Assembly (NCBI GenBank): GCA_937873175.1
Contig: CALMVT010000602.1
Span: forward strand, 1-39,616
Direction of reading: 5' to 3'
DNA: 39,616 nucleotides
DNA from: an uncultured Acetobacteraceae bacterium
Lineage (GTDB): Bacteria; Pseudomonadota; Alphaproteobacteria; Acetobacterales; Acetobacteraceae
In this document: in pieces, positions 16,220-27,172 of the stretch
How positions within the stretch are numbered: position 1 is the stretch's first letter
Layout of the letters: each line of letters starts with the position of its first letter
Notes under the pieces: model-generated
The model's database searches: none
The model's input: only the letters and a program-made list of their open reading frames with translations
What the model was told of the DNA's origin: nothing
Translations under genes and position numbers: made by a program

Positions 16220-17518
16220 ATGGGAATCAGCCTCGAACTCCTCGTCGTGCTTTTGCTGGTCGTGCTCAATGGTGTGTTTGCCATGAGCGAGCTGGCCCTG
16301 GTTTCGGTACGCCGCGCCCGGCTGACCGTGATGGAGCGGCAGGGCGTGGCCGGCGCGGCCACGGCACGGCTGCTGTCAGAAGACCCGCAGCGATTCCTGC
16401 CCACCGTGCAGGTCGGCATCACGCTGGTCAGCGTGCTGGCCGGGGTGTTCGGCGGCGCGCGGATCACCGCTCGGCTGGAAGCCTGGTTCTTGAGCATTCC
16501 CTCGCTTGCGCCGTTCGCCGGCAGCCTGTCGCTCGCGATCGTCGTAGTGCTGACGACCTACCTGACCCTTGTGGTGGGCGAACTGGTGCCCAAGCAGTTG
16601 GCGCTGCGGCGGCCGGAGCAGGTGGCGGCGGCGGTGGCGACCCCGTTGGCGTGGCTGGCGCGCATCGTCGGGCCGATCGTCTGGGTGCTTGGCCAATCCT
16701 CCGCACTGGTGCTGCGGCTGTTCGGCGCCCATGCCGACGAGCGGCAGGCGGTGACGGAGGAGGAGCTGAAGGCGCTGCTGGCCGAGGGGGCCGAGGAGGG
16801 GGTGCTGGAAACGGAGGAGCACGAGATGATCGAGCGCCTGCTCCGCCTGGCGGACAAGCCGGTGCGCGCAATCATGACGCCGCGGACCGAGCTGGCATGG
16901 ATCGACCGCACCGACCCGCCGCAGGACATCGTGGCGACGCTCAAGGCCACGCCGCATAGCCGGTTCGTGGTATGTGAAGGGTCCGTGGACAACGTGGTGG
17001 GCGTCGTGCAGGCGAAGGACATCCTCGACCGTCTGCTGGACGGCGGCGAGGTGTCGGTCGCGGCCAGCCTGCGCAAGCCCATGGTGATCCCCGACACTGT
17101 GACCGCGCTCGACGCCTTGGAGCGATTGAAAGGCGAGCCGCTGGGCCTCGCGCTGGTGATGGACGAATACGGCAGCTTCGAGGGCTTAGTTACCGCATCC
17201 GACGTGCTGCAAGCCATCGTCGGGGAGCCGGCCGACCCGACCGCCGTGCTGGCGGAAGGCGAAGCCGCGGCTGCCGGCGCCCTGCTGCTCGACGGCGCCA
17301 TGCCGGTCGATGAGATCAAGTCGAGGCTGGAACTGCCGGACCTCCCATCCGAGGGCAGCTATCACACGTTGGCTGGGCTACTGCTGGCGCTGCTGCGCCG
17401 GCTGCCGCGCATCGGCGACCGGATCGTGTTCGGCGGCTGGCGGTTCGAGGTGATGGAGATGGATGGCCGCCGGGTGTCCCGCATCAGCGCGCATCCGGAG
17501 CCGGCGACCGAGGTTTAG
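16220..17518 (+). CDS. CNNM/CBS/CorC-domain membrane protein (hemolysin-like family)
   Basis: The 432-residue product has an N-terminal CNNM (DUF21) membrane domain of about 180 residues (AMSELALVSVRRARL, then LVVGELVPKQLALRRPE). Two CBS domains (about 200-330, with IMTPRTELAWID and VMDEYGSFEGLVT) and a C-terminal CorC_HlyC domain follow. Family members move or sense divalent cations, particularly Mg2+ or Co2+; the old hemolysin name does not imply toxicity. ATG 16220 follows GGAGAGC; ATG 16208 is an alternative. It is divergent from the glycosyltransferase and abuts the small membrane protein gene at its 3' end. Confidence 0.93.
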   Translation: MGISLELLVVLLLVVLNGVFAMSELALVSVRRARLTVMERQGVAGAATARLLSEDPQRFLPTVQVGITLVSVLAGVFGGARITARLEAWFLSIPSLAPFAGSLSLAIVVVLTTYLTLVVGELVPKQLALRRPEQVAAAVATPLAWLARIVGPIVWVLGQSSALVLRLFGAHADERQAVTEEELKALLAEGAEEGVLETEEHEMIERLLRLADKPVRAIMTPRTELAWIDRTDPPQDIVATLKATPHSRFVVCEGSVDNVVGVVQAKDILDRLLDGGEVSVAASLRKPMVIPDTVTALDALERLKGEPLGLALVMDEYGSFEGLVTASDVLQAIVGEPADPTAVLAEGEAAAAGALLLDGAMPVDEIKSRLELPDLPSEGSYHTLAGLLLALLRRLPRIGDRIVFGGWRFEVMEMDGRRVSRISAHPEPATEV

Positions 17519-17686
17519 CTAATAAACGCGCCCCTGCCCGAACAGCAGGAGCAGGATTAGCAGCAACAATAGCAGCCCCAAGCCGCCGCCATACCCGCGT
17601 CCCCCGTAATACCCACGGTTGTAGCCGTAAAACCCGCCGCCGCCGAACAGCACGACGAGGACGATGACAATCACGATGAGGCTCAT
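17519..17686 (-). CDS. Small Gly/Tyr-rich membrane protein, DUF3309-like
   Basis: A 55-residue protein with two hydrophobic runs (about residues 2-13 and 35-48) joined by a Gly/Tyr/Arg loop, GGGGFYGYNRGYYGGRGYGGG broken at residues 14-34. This layout resembles short DUF3309-type proteins; function is unknown. ATG 17686 is preceded by AGGAG nine bases upstream, so the longer frame from 17728 is unlikely. The ribosome binding site lies inside an 8-bp inverted repeat that could fold the leader (see 17694-17756). The gene directly abuts the CorC-type gene, convergently. Confidence 0.65.
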   Translation of the reverse strand: MSLIVIVIVLVVLFGGGGFYGYNRGYYGGRGYGGGLGLLLLLLILLLLFGQGRVY

Positions 17687-17693
17687 GGCCCGG

Positions 17694-17756
17694 CTCCTGG
17701 ATGCAGCACCACTCGTTACGGCAAGCAACGAGCGGCGGCGCCCAGAGTTCCAGGAG
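17694..17756 (-). promoter_or_regulatory. Predicted leader hairpin covering the ribosome binding site
   Basis: Read on the minus strand, CTCCTGGA (17756-17749) is perfectly complementary to TCCAGGAG (17701-17694), and the second arm contains the AGGAG ribosome binding site of the small membrane protein. Between them a second perfect pair, CTCGTT (17732-17727) and AACGAG (17717-17712), closes a nine-base loop. The nested arrangement could hide or expose the site. Folding and regulation are inferred from complementarity alone. Confidence 0.4.
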
Positions 17757-17773
17757 TCGAGATGGGACCGGTT

Positions 17774-19930
17774 TCAGGCCGCTTTCGCCTCCCGCCGCCG
17801 GGCATGCAGGATGAACTCGGTGTAGCCGTTCGGCTGCGCGCGGCCCTTGAACACGAGATCGCAGGCGGCCTGGAACGCCGGGCCGTCCAAATTGGCCGCC
17901 ATCGGGCGGTAGGCGGGGTCGCCGGCGTTCTGCCGGTCCACGACCCCGGCCATACGGCGCAGGGTGTCCATCACCTGCGCCTCCGTCACAACGCCCTGGT
18001 GCAGCCAGTTGGCGATGTGCTGGCTGGAAATGCGCAGGGTCGCACGGTCTTCCATCAGGCCCACGTCGTGGATGTCCGGCACCTTGGAGCAGCCGACGCC
18101 CTGGTCGATCCAGCGGACGACGTAGCCGAGAATGCCCTGGGCGTTGTTGTCCAGCTCCTGCTGCACGTCGTCCGGCGCCCAATTCGGGCGGTCGGCCACG
18201 GGAACGGTCAGCAGGTCCGCCAGCGTGCCGCGCGGGTGCCCGGCCAGTTCCGCCTGGCGGGCGGCTACGTCCACCTCGTGATAATGCAGGGCATGCAGGG
18301 TGGCGGCGGTGGGAGAGGGAACCCAGGCGGTGTTGGCCCCGGCGCGCGGGTGGCCGACCTTCTGTTCCAGCATCTCCGCCATGCGGTCCGGGGCCGCCCA
18401 CATGCCCTTGCCGATCTGTGCCCGGCCGCGCAGCCCGCAGGCCAAGCCGATATCCACGTTGCGGTCCTCGTACGCCTTGATCCAGGCGGTGCCCTTCATC
18501 TCGTTCTTGCGGATCATGGCGCCTGCTTCGATCGAGGTATGGATCTCGTCCCCGGTGCGGTCGAGAAAGCCGGTGTTGATGAACGCCACCCGGTCCCGGG
18601 CGGCGTGGATGCAGGCGGCGAGGTTGGCGCTGGTGCGCCGTTCCTCGTCCATAATGCCCATTTTCAGGGTGTTGGGCGCGAGATCCAGCATGAACTCAAC
18701 CTGCGTGAAGATTTCGGCGGCGAAGGCGACCTCCTCCGGCCCGTGCATCTTCGGCTTGACGATGTAAACCGATCCCGCCCGGCTGTTGCGGACCGGCCCG
18801 GCGCTGCGCAGGTCGTGCATGGCGATCAACGTCGTGACCGCCGCGTCCAGCATTCCCTCTGGGATTTCCGCGCCATCTGCGGTCAGCACGGCGTCCGTAT
18901 ACATGTGGTGGCCGACGTTGCGGATCAGCATGGTGCTGCGGCCCGGCAGGACTAGGGCGCCGCCGCCCGGCGCCGTGTACTCGCGGTCCGGGTTAAGCCG
19001 GCGCACGATCTGCTTGCCATTCTTTTCCAGTGACGCCGACAGCGTGCCCTGCATCAGGCCGAGCCAGTTGCGATACACGACCACCTTGTCGGCGGCATCG
19101 ACGGCGGCGACGCTGTCTTCGCAGTCCTGGATCGTGCTAAGGGCCGATTCCAACAGCATGTCGGCGACGCCCGCCGGATCGTCTTGGCCGATGAGGTGGC
19201 CCCGGTCGATGCTGATCTCGATGTGCAGGCCGTTGTTGCGCAGCAGGATCGCGCTCGGCGCCGAAGGCTCGCCGCGGTAACCTACGAACTTCTCCGGCGT
19301 GGCCAGCCCGACCGTGCCGTGCCCGGTCGCGACCCGCAGAGCGCCGTCCTCCACCATATAGCCGGTCGCATCCGCGTGAGGCGCTCCGGTCAGGGGCGCC
19401 GCGAGGTCCAGCACCTGCTTTGCCCGCTTCACCACGGCGCCGCCGCGCGTCTTGTTGAAGCCCTTGCCACGCTCCGCCCCATCGCTCTCCGGCAGTGCGT
19501 CCGTGCCGTATAGCGCGTCATACAGGCTGCCCCAACGCGCATTGGCGGCATTCAGCGCGTAGCGGGCGTTCATGACCGGCACGACGAGCTGCGGCCCGGC
19601 GATGCCGGCGATTTCGGCGTCCACGTTGGCCGTGCCGACCTCGAACGGCGGCGGCTCCGGCAACAGGTAGCCGATGCTGCGGAGGAATTCCTGGTAAGCC
19701 TGGGCGTCGTGTGGCTTGGTTGATTGGGACAGGTGCCACTCGTCGATGTGGTGTTGCAGCTCGTCGCGCCGGGCGAGCAAGGCGGCGTTGCGCGGCGCGA
19801 GATCACGCACCAGGGCGGCAAAGCCGGTCCAGAACGCATCGGCCTCGATCCCGGTGCCTGGCAGCGCCTCGGCAATGAAGCCATGCAACTCACTCGCAAC
19901 CCGCAGGCCCGCAACGTCAACTCGATCCAT
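17774..19930 (-). CDS. glcB: Malate synthase G
   Basis: GlcB (EC 2.3.3.9) condenses glyoxylate with acetyl-CoA to malate in the cytoplasm, as the second reaction of the glyoxylate bypass or during growth on glycolate. The 718 residues match the long monomeric G form. Recognisable segments are [34 protein letters not shown] (active-site acidic group), [24 protein letters not shown], and the C-terminal [22 protein letters not shown] precedes the ATG. An RraA-family gene lies 62 bp upstream on the same strand. Isocitrate lyase is not in this window. Confidence 0.97.
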   Translation of the reverse strand: MDRVDVAGLRVASELHGFIAEALPGTGIEADAFWTGFAALVRDLAPRNAALLARRDELQHHIDEWHLSQSTKPHDAQAYQEFLRSIGYLLPEPPPFEVGTANVDAEIAGIAGPQLVVPVMNARYALNAANARWGSLYDALYGTDALPESDGAERGKGFNKTRGGAVVKRAKQVLDLAAPLTGAPHADATGYMVEDGALRVATGHGTVGLATPEKFVGYRGEPSAPSAILLRNNGLHIEISIDRGHLIGQDDPAGVADMLLESALSTIQDCEDSVAAVDAADKVVVYRNWLGLMQGTLSASLEKNGKQIVRRLNPDREYTAPGGGALVLPGRSTMLIRNVGHHMYTDAVLTADGAEIPEGMLDAAVTTLIAMHDLRSAGPVRNSRAGSVYIVKPKMHGPEEVAFAAEIFTQVEFMLDLAPNTLKMGIMDEERRTSANLAACIHAARDRVAFINTGFLDRTGDEIHTSIEAGAMIRKNEMKGTAWIKAYEDRNVDIGLACGLRGRAQIGKGMWAAPDRMAEMLEQKVGHPRAGANTAWVPSPTAATLHALHYHEVDVAARQAELAGHPRGTLADLLTVPVADRPNWAPDDVQQELDNNAQGILGYVVRWIDQGVGCSKVPDIHDVGLMEDRATLRISSQHIANWLHQGVVTEAQVMDTLRRMAGVVDRQNAGDPAYRPMAANLDGPAFQAACDLVFKGRAQPNGYTEFILHARRREAKAA

Positions 19931-19992
19931 CTCTCGCCCTCTCCTGGTGCGCTCTTATTGAGGCAAGCGCGCCTGGAGTCGAGGGGGTGCGG

Positions 19993-20697
19993 TCAGCCCT
20001 GCCGGTCACGCCACGCGGCGTAGGCGGCCTGCGTTTCGGCGTTGGGCGGGTAGGTGCCGGGCAACGGGGCGCCGGCCGCAATGCGCTCCAGGACGAAGCG
20101 CTCCATCCGTTCCTGCTCCGCCGCCTGCTCAGCGACCTCATCGGCAATGCCTGCCGGCAGCACTACCACGCCGTCCGCGTCGCCCACGATGATGTCGCCG
20201 GGGTAAACGGCGACGCCGCCGCAGCCGATGGGCACGTCGATCTCGGTTGCATGGTGCAGCACGAGGTTCAGCGGCGCGGAGGGTGCGGCGCAGAACACCG
20301 GCATCGCCATGGCGCCGATCGGGCCGCTGTCGCGCAACCCGCCATCCGTGACCATGCCGGCGGCACCGCGCACCTGAAGCCGGGTCATCAGGATTTCGCC
20401 GCCGCACGCCGCCCGCGCATCGCCGCGACAGTCTTGCACCAGGACGCAGCCGGGCCGGGCGGTTTCGACCGCCTTGCGCTGCGGATGCTCGGGATCGGCG
20501 AACACGCCGAGGTGATCAAGGTCCTCGCGCGCCGGAATGTAGCGGAGCGTCATCGCCGGGCCGACCATATTGGGGCCGGGCGGACCGAGCCGGCGGACGC
20601 CCTGCATGAAGGCGTTGCGCAGGCCGCGCTTGAAGAGCTGGGTGGTGAGGGTCGCGGTGGTGGCTTCCAGCAAGCGGCGCTTCGTGTCAGGGTTCAT
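19993..20697 (-). CDS. RraA family protein (HMG aldolase-like)
   Basis: The 234-residue product carries the family signature in GAAGMVTDGGLRDSGPIGAMAMPVF, split around residues 112-136, with the conserved Arg and Asp of the substrate/metal site. It also has the downstream VYPGDIIVGDADGVVVLP. Homologues are either RNase E inhibitors (RraA) or metal-dependent class II aldolases acting on 4-hydroxy-4-methyl-2-oxoglutarate or oxaloacetate. The extended N- and C-termini and its position just before glcB favour a metabolic aldolase or decarboxylase, but this is not proven. Confidence 0.88.
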   Translation of the reverse strand: MNPDTKRRLLEATTATLTTQLFKRGLRNAFMQGVRRLGPPGPNMVGPAMTLRYIPAREDLDHLGVFADPEHPQRKAVETARPGCVLVQDCRGDARAACGGEILMTRLQVRGAAGMVTDGGLRDSGPIGAMAMPVFCAAPSAPLNLVLHHATEIDVPIGCGGVAVYPGDIIVGDADGVVVLPAGIADEVAEQAAEQERMERFVLERIAAGAPLPGTYPPNAETQAAYAAWRDRQG

Positions 20698-20809
20698 GCC
20701 TCATCCCCCTTCCGTCGCCTCTGCCGTCGAACCATAACGGCGGCAATAGTGCGGTTGTTTGCTTGGCACAGCGGTCAACTTGCCGCGGCTCTCTGAAGTT
20801 TGACCAAAA

Positions 20810-20863
20810 GTGTTGGCCGGCCATGCGGTACGCCGCGCTGCGCCCATCAACCTCAGCCAACAC
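20810..20863 (-). terminator. Possible intrinsic terminator after the small lipoprotein gene
   Basis: On the minus strand GTGTTGGC (20863-20856) and GCCAACAC (20817-20810) are exact complements, and the second arm is followed by TTTT. The 38-base interior is long for a terminator. The position 11 bp past the lipoprotein stop is right for one, but the call is tentative. Confidence 0.3.
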
Positions 20864-20873
20864 CCCGCGCAGA

Positions 20874-21032
20874 TCAGTCGATGATGTCCGCGCAGGCGTC
20901 CGTCGGTGCCGCCGCAGCGTGGCCCACGACCGGCACGATCTTCAGCGCCGCCGAGGTGATCCGGCAAGGGGCGGCGACCAAGCCGCAGCCGGACAGGAAA
21001 AGCAGGGACAGCAGCAGGACAACCCGGGTCAT
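20874..21032 (-). CDS. Small lipoprotein, DUF6726-like
   Basis: A 52-residue frame starts at ATG 21032, 10 bp after the uup stop, and ends in TGA. It begins MTRVVLLLSLLFLSGCGL: a charged start, hydrophobic core and lipobox LSGC with the lipidated Cys at residue 16. The mature 37 residues contain two more cysteines (23 and 47) and the pattern APCRITSAALKIVPVVGH followed by PTDACADIID. It resembles short lipoproteins grouped as DUF6726, whose function is unknown. The two cysteines could form a disulphide. It is likely co-transcribed with uup. Confidence 0.75.
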   Translation of the reverse strand: MTRVVLLLSLLFLSGCGLVAAPCRITSAALKIVPVVGHAAAAPTDACADIID

Positions 21033-21042
21033 GCGACGGAGC

Positions 21043-22836
<1,794 letters not shown>

Positions 22837-22921
22837 GTCCAGGGTATGGGCGGCCCCTCCTTCCTGTGCAACCCGGCCCCGGTATGGCATGGGGAAGGTC
22901 CGCAACCACCGAGGACCCCCG

Positions 22922-23938
22922 ATGCGCCGATCAGCCGTCCTGCTCTGCTTCGCAGCCGCGCTGCTGTGGACCCCGGCGCGGGCGGCGGACGTGCTGCGCA
23001 TCGGCCTGTTGCACACGCTGTCCCCGGCGCCCCTCTACATCGCCATGGAACGCGGCTACTTCCGCGACGAAGGCTTGGACGCCAGCTTCCGGTTCTTCGA
23101 GGCGGCGCAGCCCATCGCCGCCGCCGCGGTGTCGGGCGACATCGACGTGGGGATCACCGCGTTGACCGGCGGGTTTTTCAGCCTGGCCGGGCGAGGCACC
23201 CTGAAGGTGATCGCCGGCGGGCTGCATGAGCAGCCGGGCTACGAAGGGACGGCGATCCTCGCGTCGCGCAAAGCGTATGACGCCGGGCTGACCTCGGCGG
23301 CGCGGCTTGCCGGGCACAGCTTCGGCATCACGCAGTTCGGGTCGTCATTCCATTACATGGCCGGGCGCATCGCCGAGCGGGAGGGTTTCGCGCTCAAGGA
23401 CCTGGTGCTGCGCCCGCTGCAGGGGATCGGCAACATGGCGGCGGCGGTGCGGACCGGGCAGGTGGATGCGACCATGGCGATAGCCTCCATGGCCCGGCCG
23501 ATGGAGGCGTCAGGGGAAGCGCGCATCATCGGCTGGGCCGGCGACCTCGTGCCGTATCAGATCACCGCCGTGTTCGCGCCGAGCCGGATGCTGGAGGGAC
23601 GGGCGGACACGCTGCGCCGCTTTGTCCGCGCGTATCGGCGCGGGGTTGCCGACTACCGCGACGGCTTCCTGCGGCTGGACCCGACGGGCAGGCCGGTGCG
23701 GGACGCCAAGACCGCGGCGCTGATCCCGCTCATCCAGAAGTACGTTTATGCGGGCGATCCCGATGGGCCGCGGAAGATCGGGGAGGGTGTCGGCTACTAC
23801 GACGAGGACGCGCGGCTTGATGTGCAGGACGTGGCGGCGCAGCTCCGCTGGTTCACCGGGCAGGGCTTGGTCAAGGGCCAGATCGAGCCGGCGGACGTGA
23901 TCGACGCCCGGTTCGCCGGTGCCTTGTCTCCGCCGTGA
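22922..23938 (+). CDS. ABC transporter substrate-binding protein, NitT/TauT (SsuA/THI5-like) family
   Basis: A periplasmic binding protein of 338 residues with a Sec signal peptide (MRRSAVLLCFAAALLWTPARA, cleavage likely before ADVLRIG). The mature part has the family start GLLHTLSPAPLYIAMERGYFRDEGL and two alpha/beta lobes. Known ligands of the family include nitrate, taurine, alkanesulfonates and thiamine precursors; this one cannot be assigned. ATG 22922 follows GAGGA at a good distance. Its TGA overlaps the GTG of the ATPase gene. The three genes make a complete importer. Confidence 0.9.
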   Translation: MRRSAVLLCFAAALLWTPARAADVLRIGLLHTLSPAPLYIAMERGYFRDEGLDASFRFFEAAQPIAAAAVSGDIDVGITALTGGFFSLAGRGTLKVIAGGLHEQPGYEGTAILASRKAYDAGLTSAARLAGHSFGITQFGSSFHYMAGRIAEREGFALKDLVLRPLQGIGNMAAAVRTGQVDATMAIASMARPMEASGEARIIGWAGDLVPYQITAVFAPSRMLEGRADTLRRFVRAYRRGVADYRDGFLRLDPTGRPVRDAKTAALIPLIQKYVYAGDPDGPRKIGEGVGYYDEDARLDVQDVAAQLRWFTGQGLVKGQIEPADVIDARFAGALSPP

Positions 23939-24714
23939 ACGGGTCCAGCGTCCGGCTGTCGGTGTGCGGCGTCGTCCACCGCTACGACTCTTTGCCGGTG
24001 CTGGACGGGATCGACCTGGTGGCGGAGGCCGGCCGGGTGCTGGTGCTGATCGGGCCGTCCGGCTGCGGCAAGAGCACGCTGCTGGGCATCATGGGCGGCT
24101 TGATCGCGCCCACGGCGGGCACGGTGCGGATGGCGGGGCACGTCGCGCCCGACTGCCTGAACCCGCTGACCCCCGTGTTCCAGGATTTTGCCCTGCTGCC
24201 CTGGCGCAGCGTGGCGGGGAATGTGTCGCTGGTGCTGGAAGGGCGGCTGCCGCGACGCGAGCGGGCCGCGCGGGTGGCGGAGGTGCTGGCGCTCACCGGC
24301 CTGTCCGAGTTCGCCCGCGCTTGGCCCAAGCAGCTTTCCGGTGGGATGCGGCAGCGGGTCGGGATCGCCCGGGCACTGGCGGTGCGGCCCGCGTGCCTGC
24401 TGATGGACGAGCCGCTTTCGGCGCTCGATGCGCAAACCCGGGCGCTGCTGCTGGACGAGTTCGCCGGGCTGATCGAGCGGGCGGGCACCACGACGGTGTA
24501 TGTGACGCACAACCTTCAGGAGGCGGTGCGGTTGGGCCACCGCGTCGCCGTGCTGTCCCGCCGCCCCGGCCGAGTGCGCGACGTGATGGAGATCGACCGT
24601 CCCATCGGTGGTCGCGACGTGTCGGACCTAGGACTGCTGGCCATCGAGCGGCAGCTTTGGGAGATGATCCGCGGCGATGCGGCGGCGGCCGAGCGGGAGC
24701 CTATCCATGCCTGA
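23935..24714 (+). CDS. ABC transporter ATP-binding protein, NitT/TauT type
   Basis: The 259-residue cytoplasmic ATPase powers the adjacent importer. Motifs are complete: Walker A GPSGCGKST at 40-48, Q-loop in VFQDFALLPWR (Q83), signature LSGGM at 134-138, Walker B LLMDEPLSALD (D158, E159) and the switch His in VTHNLQEAV. Translation starts at GTG 23935, four bases inside the binding-protein gene (GTGA). Its end overlaps the permease gene by 8 bp. Subfamily resemblance is to SsuB/TauB/NrtD-type ATPases. Confidence 0.94.
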   Translation: MNGSSVRLSVCGVVHRYDSLPVLDGIDLVAEAGRVLVLIGPSGCGKSTLLGIMGGLIAPTAGTVRMAGHVAPDCLNPLTPVFQDFALLPWRSVAGNVSLVLEGRLPRRERAARVAEVLALTGLSEFARAWPKQLSGGMRQRVGIARALAVRPACLLMDEPLSALDAQTRALLLDEFAGLIERAGTTTVYVTHNLQEAVRLGHRVAVLSRRPGRVRDVMEIDRPIGGRDVSDLGLLAIERQLWEMIRGDAAAAEREPIHA

Positions 24715-25528
24715 CGTGAACAGTCCCGGCACCCCCGGGCACGACATCGCCGGCCCCGTACCGTTCCGTGCCCGCGGCTTCACGCCGCGCACCGTGCCCG
24801 GCGCCGCGTTGGCCACCCTGCTGGGCATCGTGGCGCTTTGGCAGGCGGGGGCGAGTGCCGGGCTGATCGCCACGCAGTTCCTGCCGCCACCCGCAAGCAT
24901 CCTGCGCGCCTTGTATCAGCTTGCAGCCAGCGGCGAGCTTTGGCGCCATCTGGGCGCGTCCTTGCAACGCCTGGCTGTCGGCTGGACGCTGGGGACGGTC
25001 TGCGGCGTGGCGCTCGGCTTCGCGGTGGGCTTGTCGAGCTGGCTGCGCAGCCCCGGCATGGCCGTGGTGTCCGCCCTGTTTCCCATCCCGAAGATCGCGC
25101 TGGTGCCGCTGTTCATCATCTGGTTCGGCATAGGCGAGGGGTCAAAGGTCGCGACTCTCGCTTTCGGCGTGTTCTTCCCCACCGTGATCAACACCGCCGC
25201 CGGCGTCGATGCCGTCAGCCGCAACCTGATGCGGATGGGCCAGGCTTTCGGGCTGTCCCGCGCCGCGATCCTGTGCAAGATCGTGCTGCCCGGCGCGCTG
25301 CCGGCCATCCTGAGCGGCTTCCGCGTCACCACGGGCATCGCCATCATCCTGCTCGTCGCCGCCGAGATGATCGGGGCGGAGCGCGGCATCGGCGCCTTCG
25401 TGCTGCAGGCCGGCAACCTGTATGACACCGACAACCTGCTGGCCGGCATCGTCGTGCTGTCGCTGCTCGGGCTGCTGGTAGCGTGGGCGCTGGGACAGTT
25501 GGAGCGGGCGCTGCTCGGCTGGCGTTAG
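24707..25528 (+). CDS. ABC transporter permease, NitT/TauT type
   Basis: The 273-residue inner-membrane permease has about six membrane helices and a BPD-type core. The ATPase-contact loop is ...MRMGQAFGLSRAAILCKIVLPGALPAI, the EAA-like motif. It also shows the SsuC-type segment FPIPKIALVPLFIIWFGIGE near residues 124-143. ATG 24707 has GGGAGC upstream and overlaps the ATPase gene by 8 bp, so the importer genes are coupled in the order binding protein, ATPase, permease. Confidence 0.93.
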   Translation: MPDVNSPGTPGHDIAGPVPFRARGFTPRTVPGAALATLLGIVALWQAGASAGLIATQFLPPPASILRALYQLAASGELWRHLGASLQRLAVGWTLGTVCGVALGFAVGLSSWLRSPGMAVVSALFPIPKIALVPLFIIWFGIGEGSKVATLAFGVFFPTVINTAAGVDAVSRNLMRMGQAFGLSRAAILCKIVLPGALPAILSGFRVTTGIAIILLVAAEMIGAERGIGAFVLQAGNLYDTDNLLAGIVVLSLLGLLVAWALGQLERALLGWR

Positions 25529-25667
25529 GCGTTCGCGCCGCGCGTCACCTCGGCAGTTGTGGCGCATGGTTTGCACAGGCTTTCGCAAAACCCTGTGTAG
25601 GCCGGTCCGCCGCCGCTTGCCAGCATCCCCCGCGCCCGGCATGGGTGGTGGGACAGGAGAGTTCACG

Positions 25668-27170
25668 ATGCGCAGACCAATCTTTGCCGTGCTTTTGGCA
25701 ACGGTGCTGACGGGCACCGCCCATGCACAAACGTTGCGCATCGCGCTGCGCGAAGACCCGGACATCCTGGACCCTACCCTGGCCCGCACCTATGTCGGGC
25801 GCATCGCGTTTGCCGGGCTGTGCGACAAGTTGTTCGACATCAACGAAAAGCTGGAGATCGTGCCGCAACTGGCGCTGTCCTACGAGTGGACGGACCCGAC
25901 CAACCTGGTCATCAAGCTGCGGCCCGGCGTCGTGTTCCACGATGGCGAAACGCTCGACGCGGCGGCGGTCAAGTACTCGCTGGAGCGCCATCTTTCCATG
26001 CAGGGCAGCTTTCGCCGCAGCGAGATCAACGTCATGGACCGAGTGGAGGTCGTGGACCCGCTCACGGTCCGGGTCGTGCTGAAAACCGCGTCCTCGCCGT
26101 TCGTGTCGCAACTGACGGACCGCGCCGGCATGATCGTGTCGCCCAAGGCGGCTGAGGCGGCGGGCAAGGACTTTGGCCTCAAGCCCGTCTGCGCCGGACC
26201 GTTCCGCTTCGTGGAACGGGTGCCGCAGGACCGCATCATGCTGGAGCGGTTTCCCGGGTACTGGGATGCGGCTTCGATCAAGCTGGATCGGGTGGTGTAT
26301 CTGCCGATCCCCGACAGTTCCATCCGTTTGGCGAACCTGCAGGCGGGCAGCATCGAACTGTCGGAGCAGATTCTGCCGACCGACGCGGACGCAGTGCGCA
26401 GCAACTCCCGGTTGCGCTTGGTCACGTCGGACAACCTTGGCTACTTGGGCATCACGATCAACCTGGCGAACGGCCCGCGCGCCAAGACCCCGCTCGGCAG
26501 CGACGCCCGGGTGCGCCAGGCGTTCGAGCTGTCGCTGGACAAGGCGGCGATCATCCAGGTGGTCTACAACGGCCTTTACACCCCGGTGTCACAGGGCCTG
26601 TCGCCCAGTAGCCCCTACTACGCCAAGGCCGTGCAGCCGCGTGAACGGGACGTGGCGCGGGCGAAAGCGTTGCTGAAAGAGGCCGGGGCGGCGCTGCCGG
26701 TGCCGGTCGCGCTCACGGTGCCGAATAACCCGGACCAGCGGCAGGCGGGCGAGATCGTGCAGGCGATGGCGGCCGAGGCTGGGTTCGACGTGAAGATCAC
26801 CGCGTCCGAGTACGCTTCGGCGCTGGCCGCCGCCAACCGGGGCGAGTTTGAGGCGTTCACGACGGCGTGGTCCGGCCGGGTCGATCCCGACGGCAACTTG
26901 TTCAGCTTCATGCACAGCGGCGGCGCGCTGAACGACAGCCACTATGCCAACCCGGCGGTGGATGCGCTGCTGGACCAGGCACGGGACGTGCAGGACGTGG
27001 CGGCGCGGCGCGGGCTGTATGGCCAAGTGGTGGAGCAGTTGAGCAAGGACCTGCCCATCGTATACCTGCACAATCCCAAGAACGTGGTTGGCATGTCGGC
27101 GCGGGTGGCCGGGTTCCGCCCGGTGCCGGACGGCTTGATCCGGCTGCAAGGCGTCGAGTTGGCGAAGTAG
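25668..27170 (+). CDS. ABC transporter substrate-binding protein, family 5 (peptide/nickel type)
   Basis: A 500-residue periplasmic protein of the DppA/OppA fold. It has a signal peptide (MRRPIFAVLLATVLTGTAHA, cleaved before QTLRIAL), then REDPDILDPTLA, the family region FHDGETLDAAAVKYSLER, and the C-terminal lobe. Members bind di- or oligopeptides, nickel, opines or other small molecules; the ligand is not predictable here. ATG 25668 has AGGAG nine bases upstream; the frame reaches back to 25557 without a signal-like start. Two permease genes follow within 2 bp, but no ATPase gene of this class is present. Confidence 0.93.
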   Translation: MRRPIFAVLLATVLTGTAHAQTLRIALREDPDILDPTLARTYVGRIAFAGLCDKLFDINEKLEIVPQLALSYEWTDPTNLVIKLRPGVVFHDGETLDAAAVKYSLERHLSMQGSFRRSEINVMDRVEVVDPLTVRVVLKTASSPFVSQLTDRAGMIVSPKAAEAAGKDFGLKPVCAGPFRFVERVPQDRIMLERFPGYWDAASIKLDRVVYLPIPDSSIRLANLQAGSIELSEQILPTDADAVRSNSRLRLVTSDNLGYLGITINLANGPRAKTPLGSDARVRQAFELSLDKAAIIQVVYNGLYTPVSQGLSPSSPYYAKAVQPRERDVARAKALLKEAGAALPVPVALTVPNNPDQRQAGEIVQAMAAEAGFDVKITASEYASALAAANRGEFEAFTTAWSGRVDPDGNLFSFMHSGGALNDSHYANPAVDALLDQARDVQDVAARRGLYGQVVEQLSKDLPIVYLHNPKNVVGMSARVAGFRPVPDGLIRLQGVELAK

Positions 27171-27172
27171 CC

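Noticed and set aside
16220-17518. A haemolytic toxin
   Set aside because: The CNNM, CBS and CorC domain order indicates an ion-related membrane protein; the hemolysin label is historical.
25574-25597. CACAGG/CCTGTG hairpin between the two ABC importer groups
   Set aside because: The stem is short, the loop is 12 bases, and no T-run follows, so neither a terminator nor an operator is supported.
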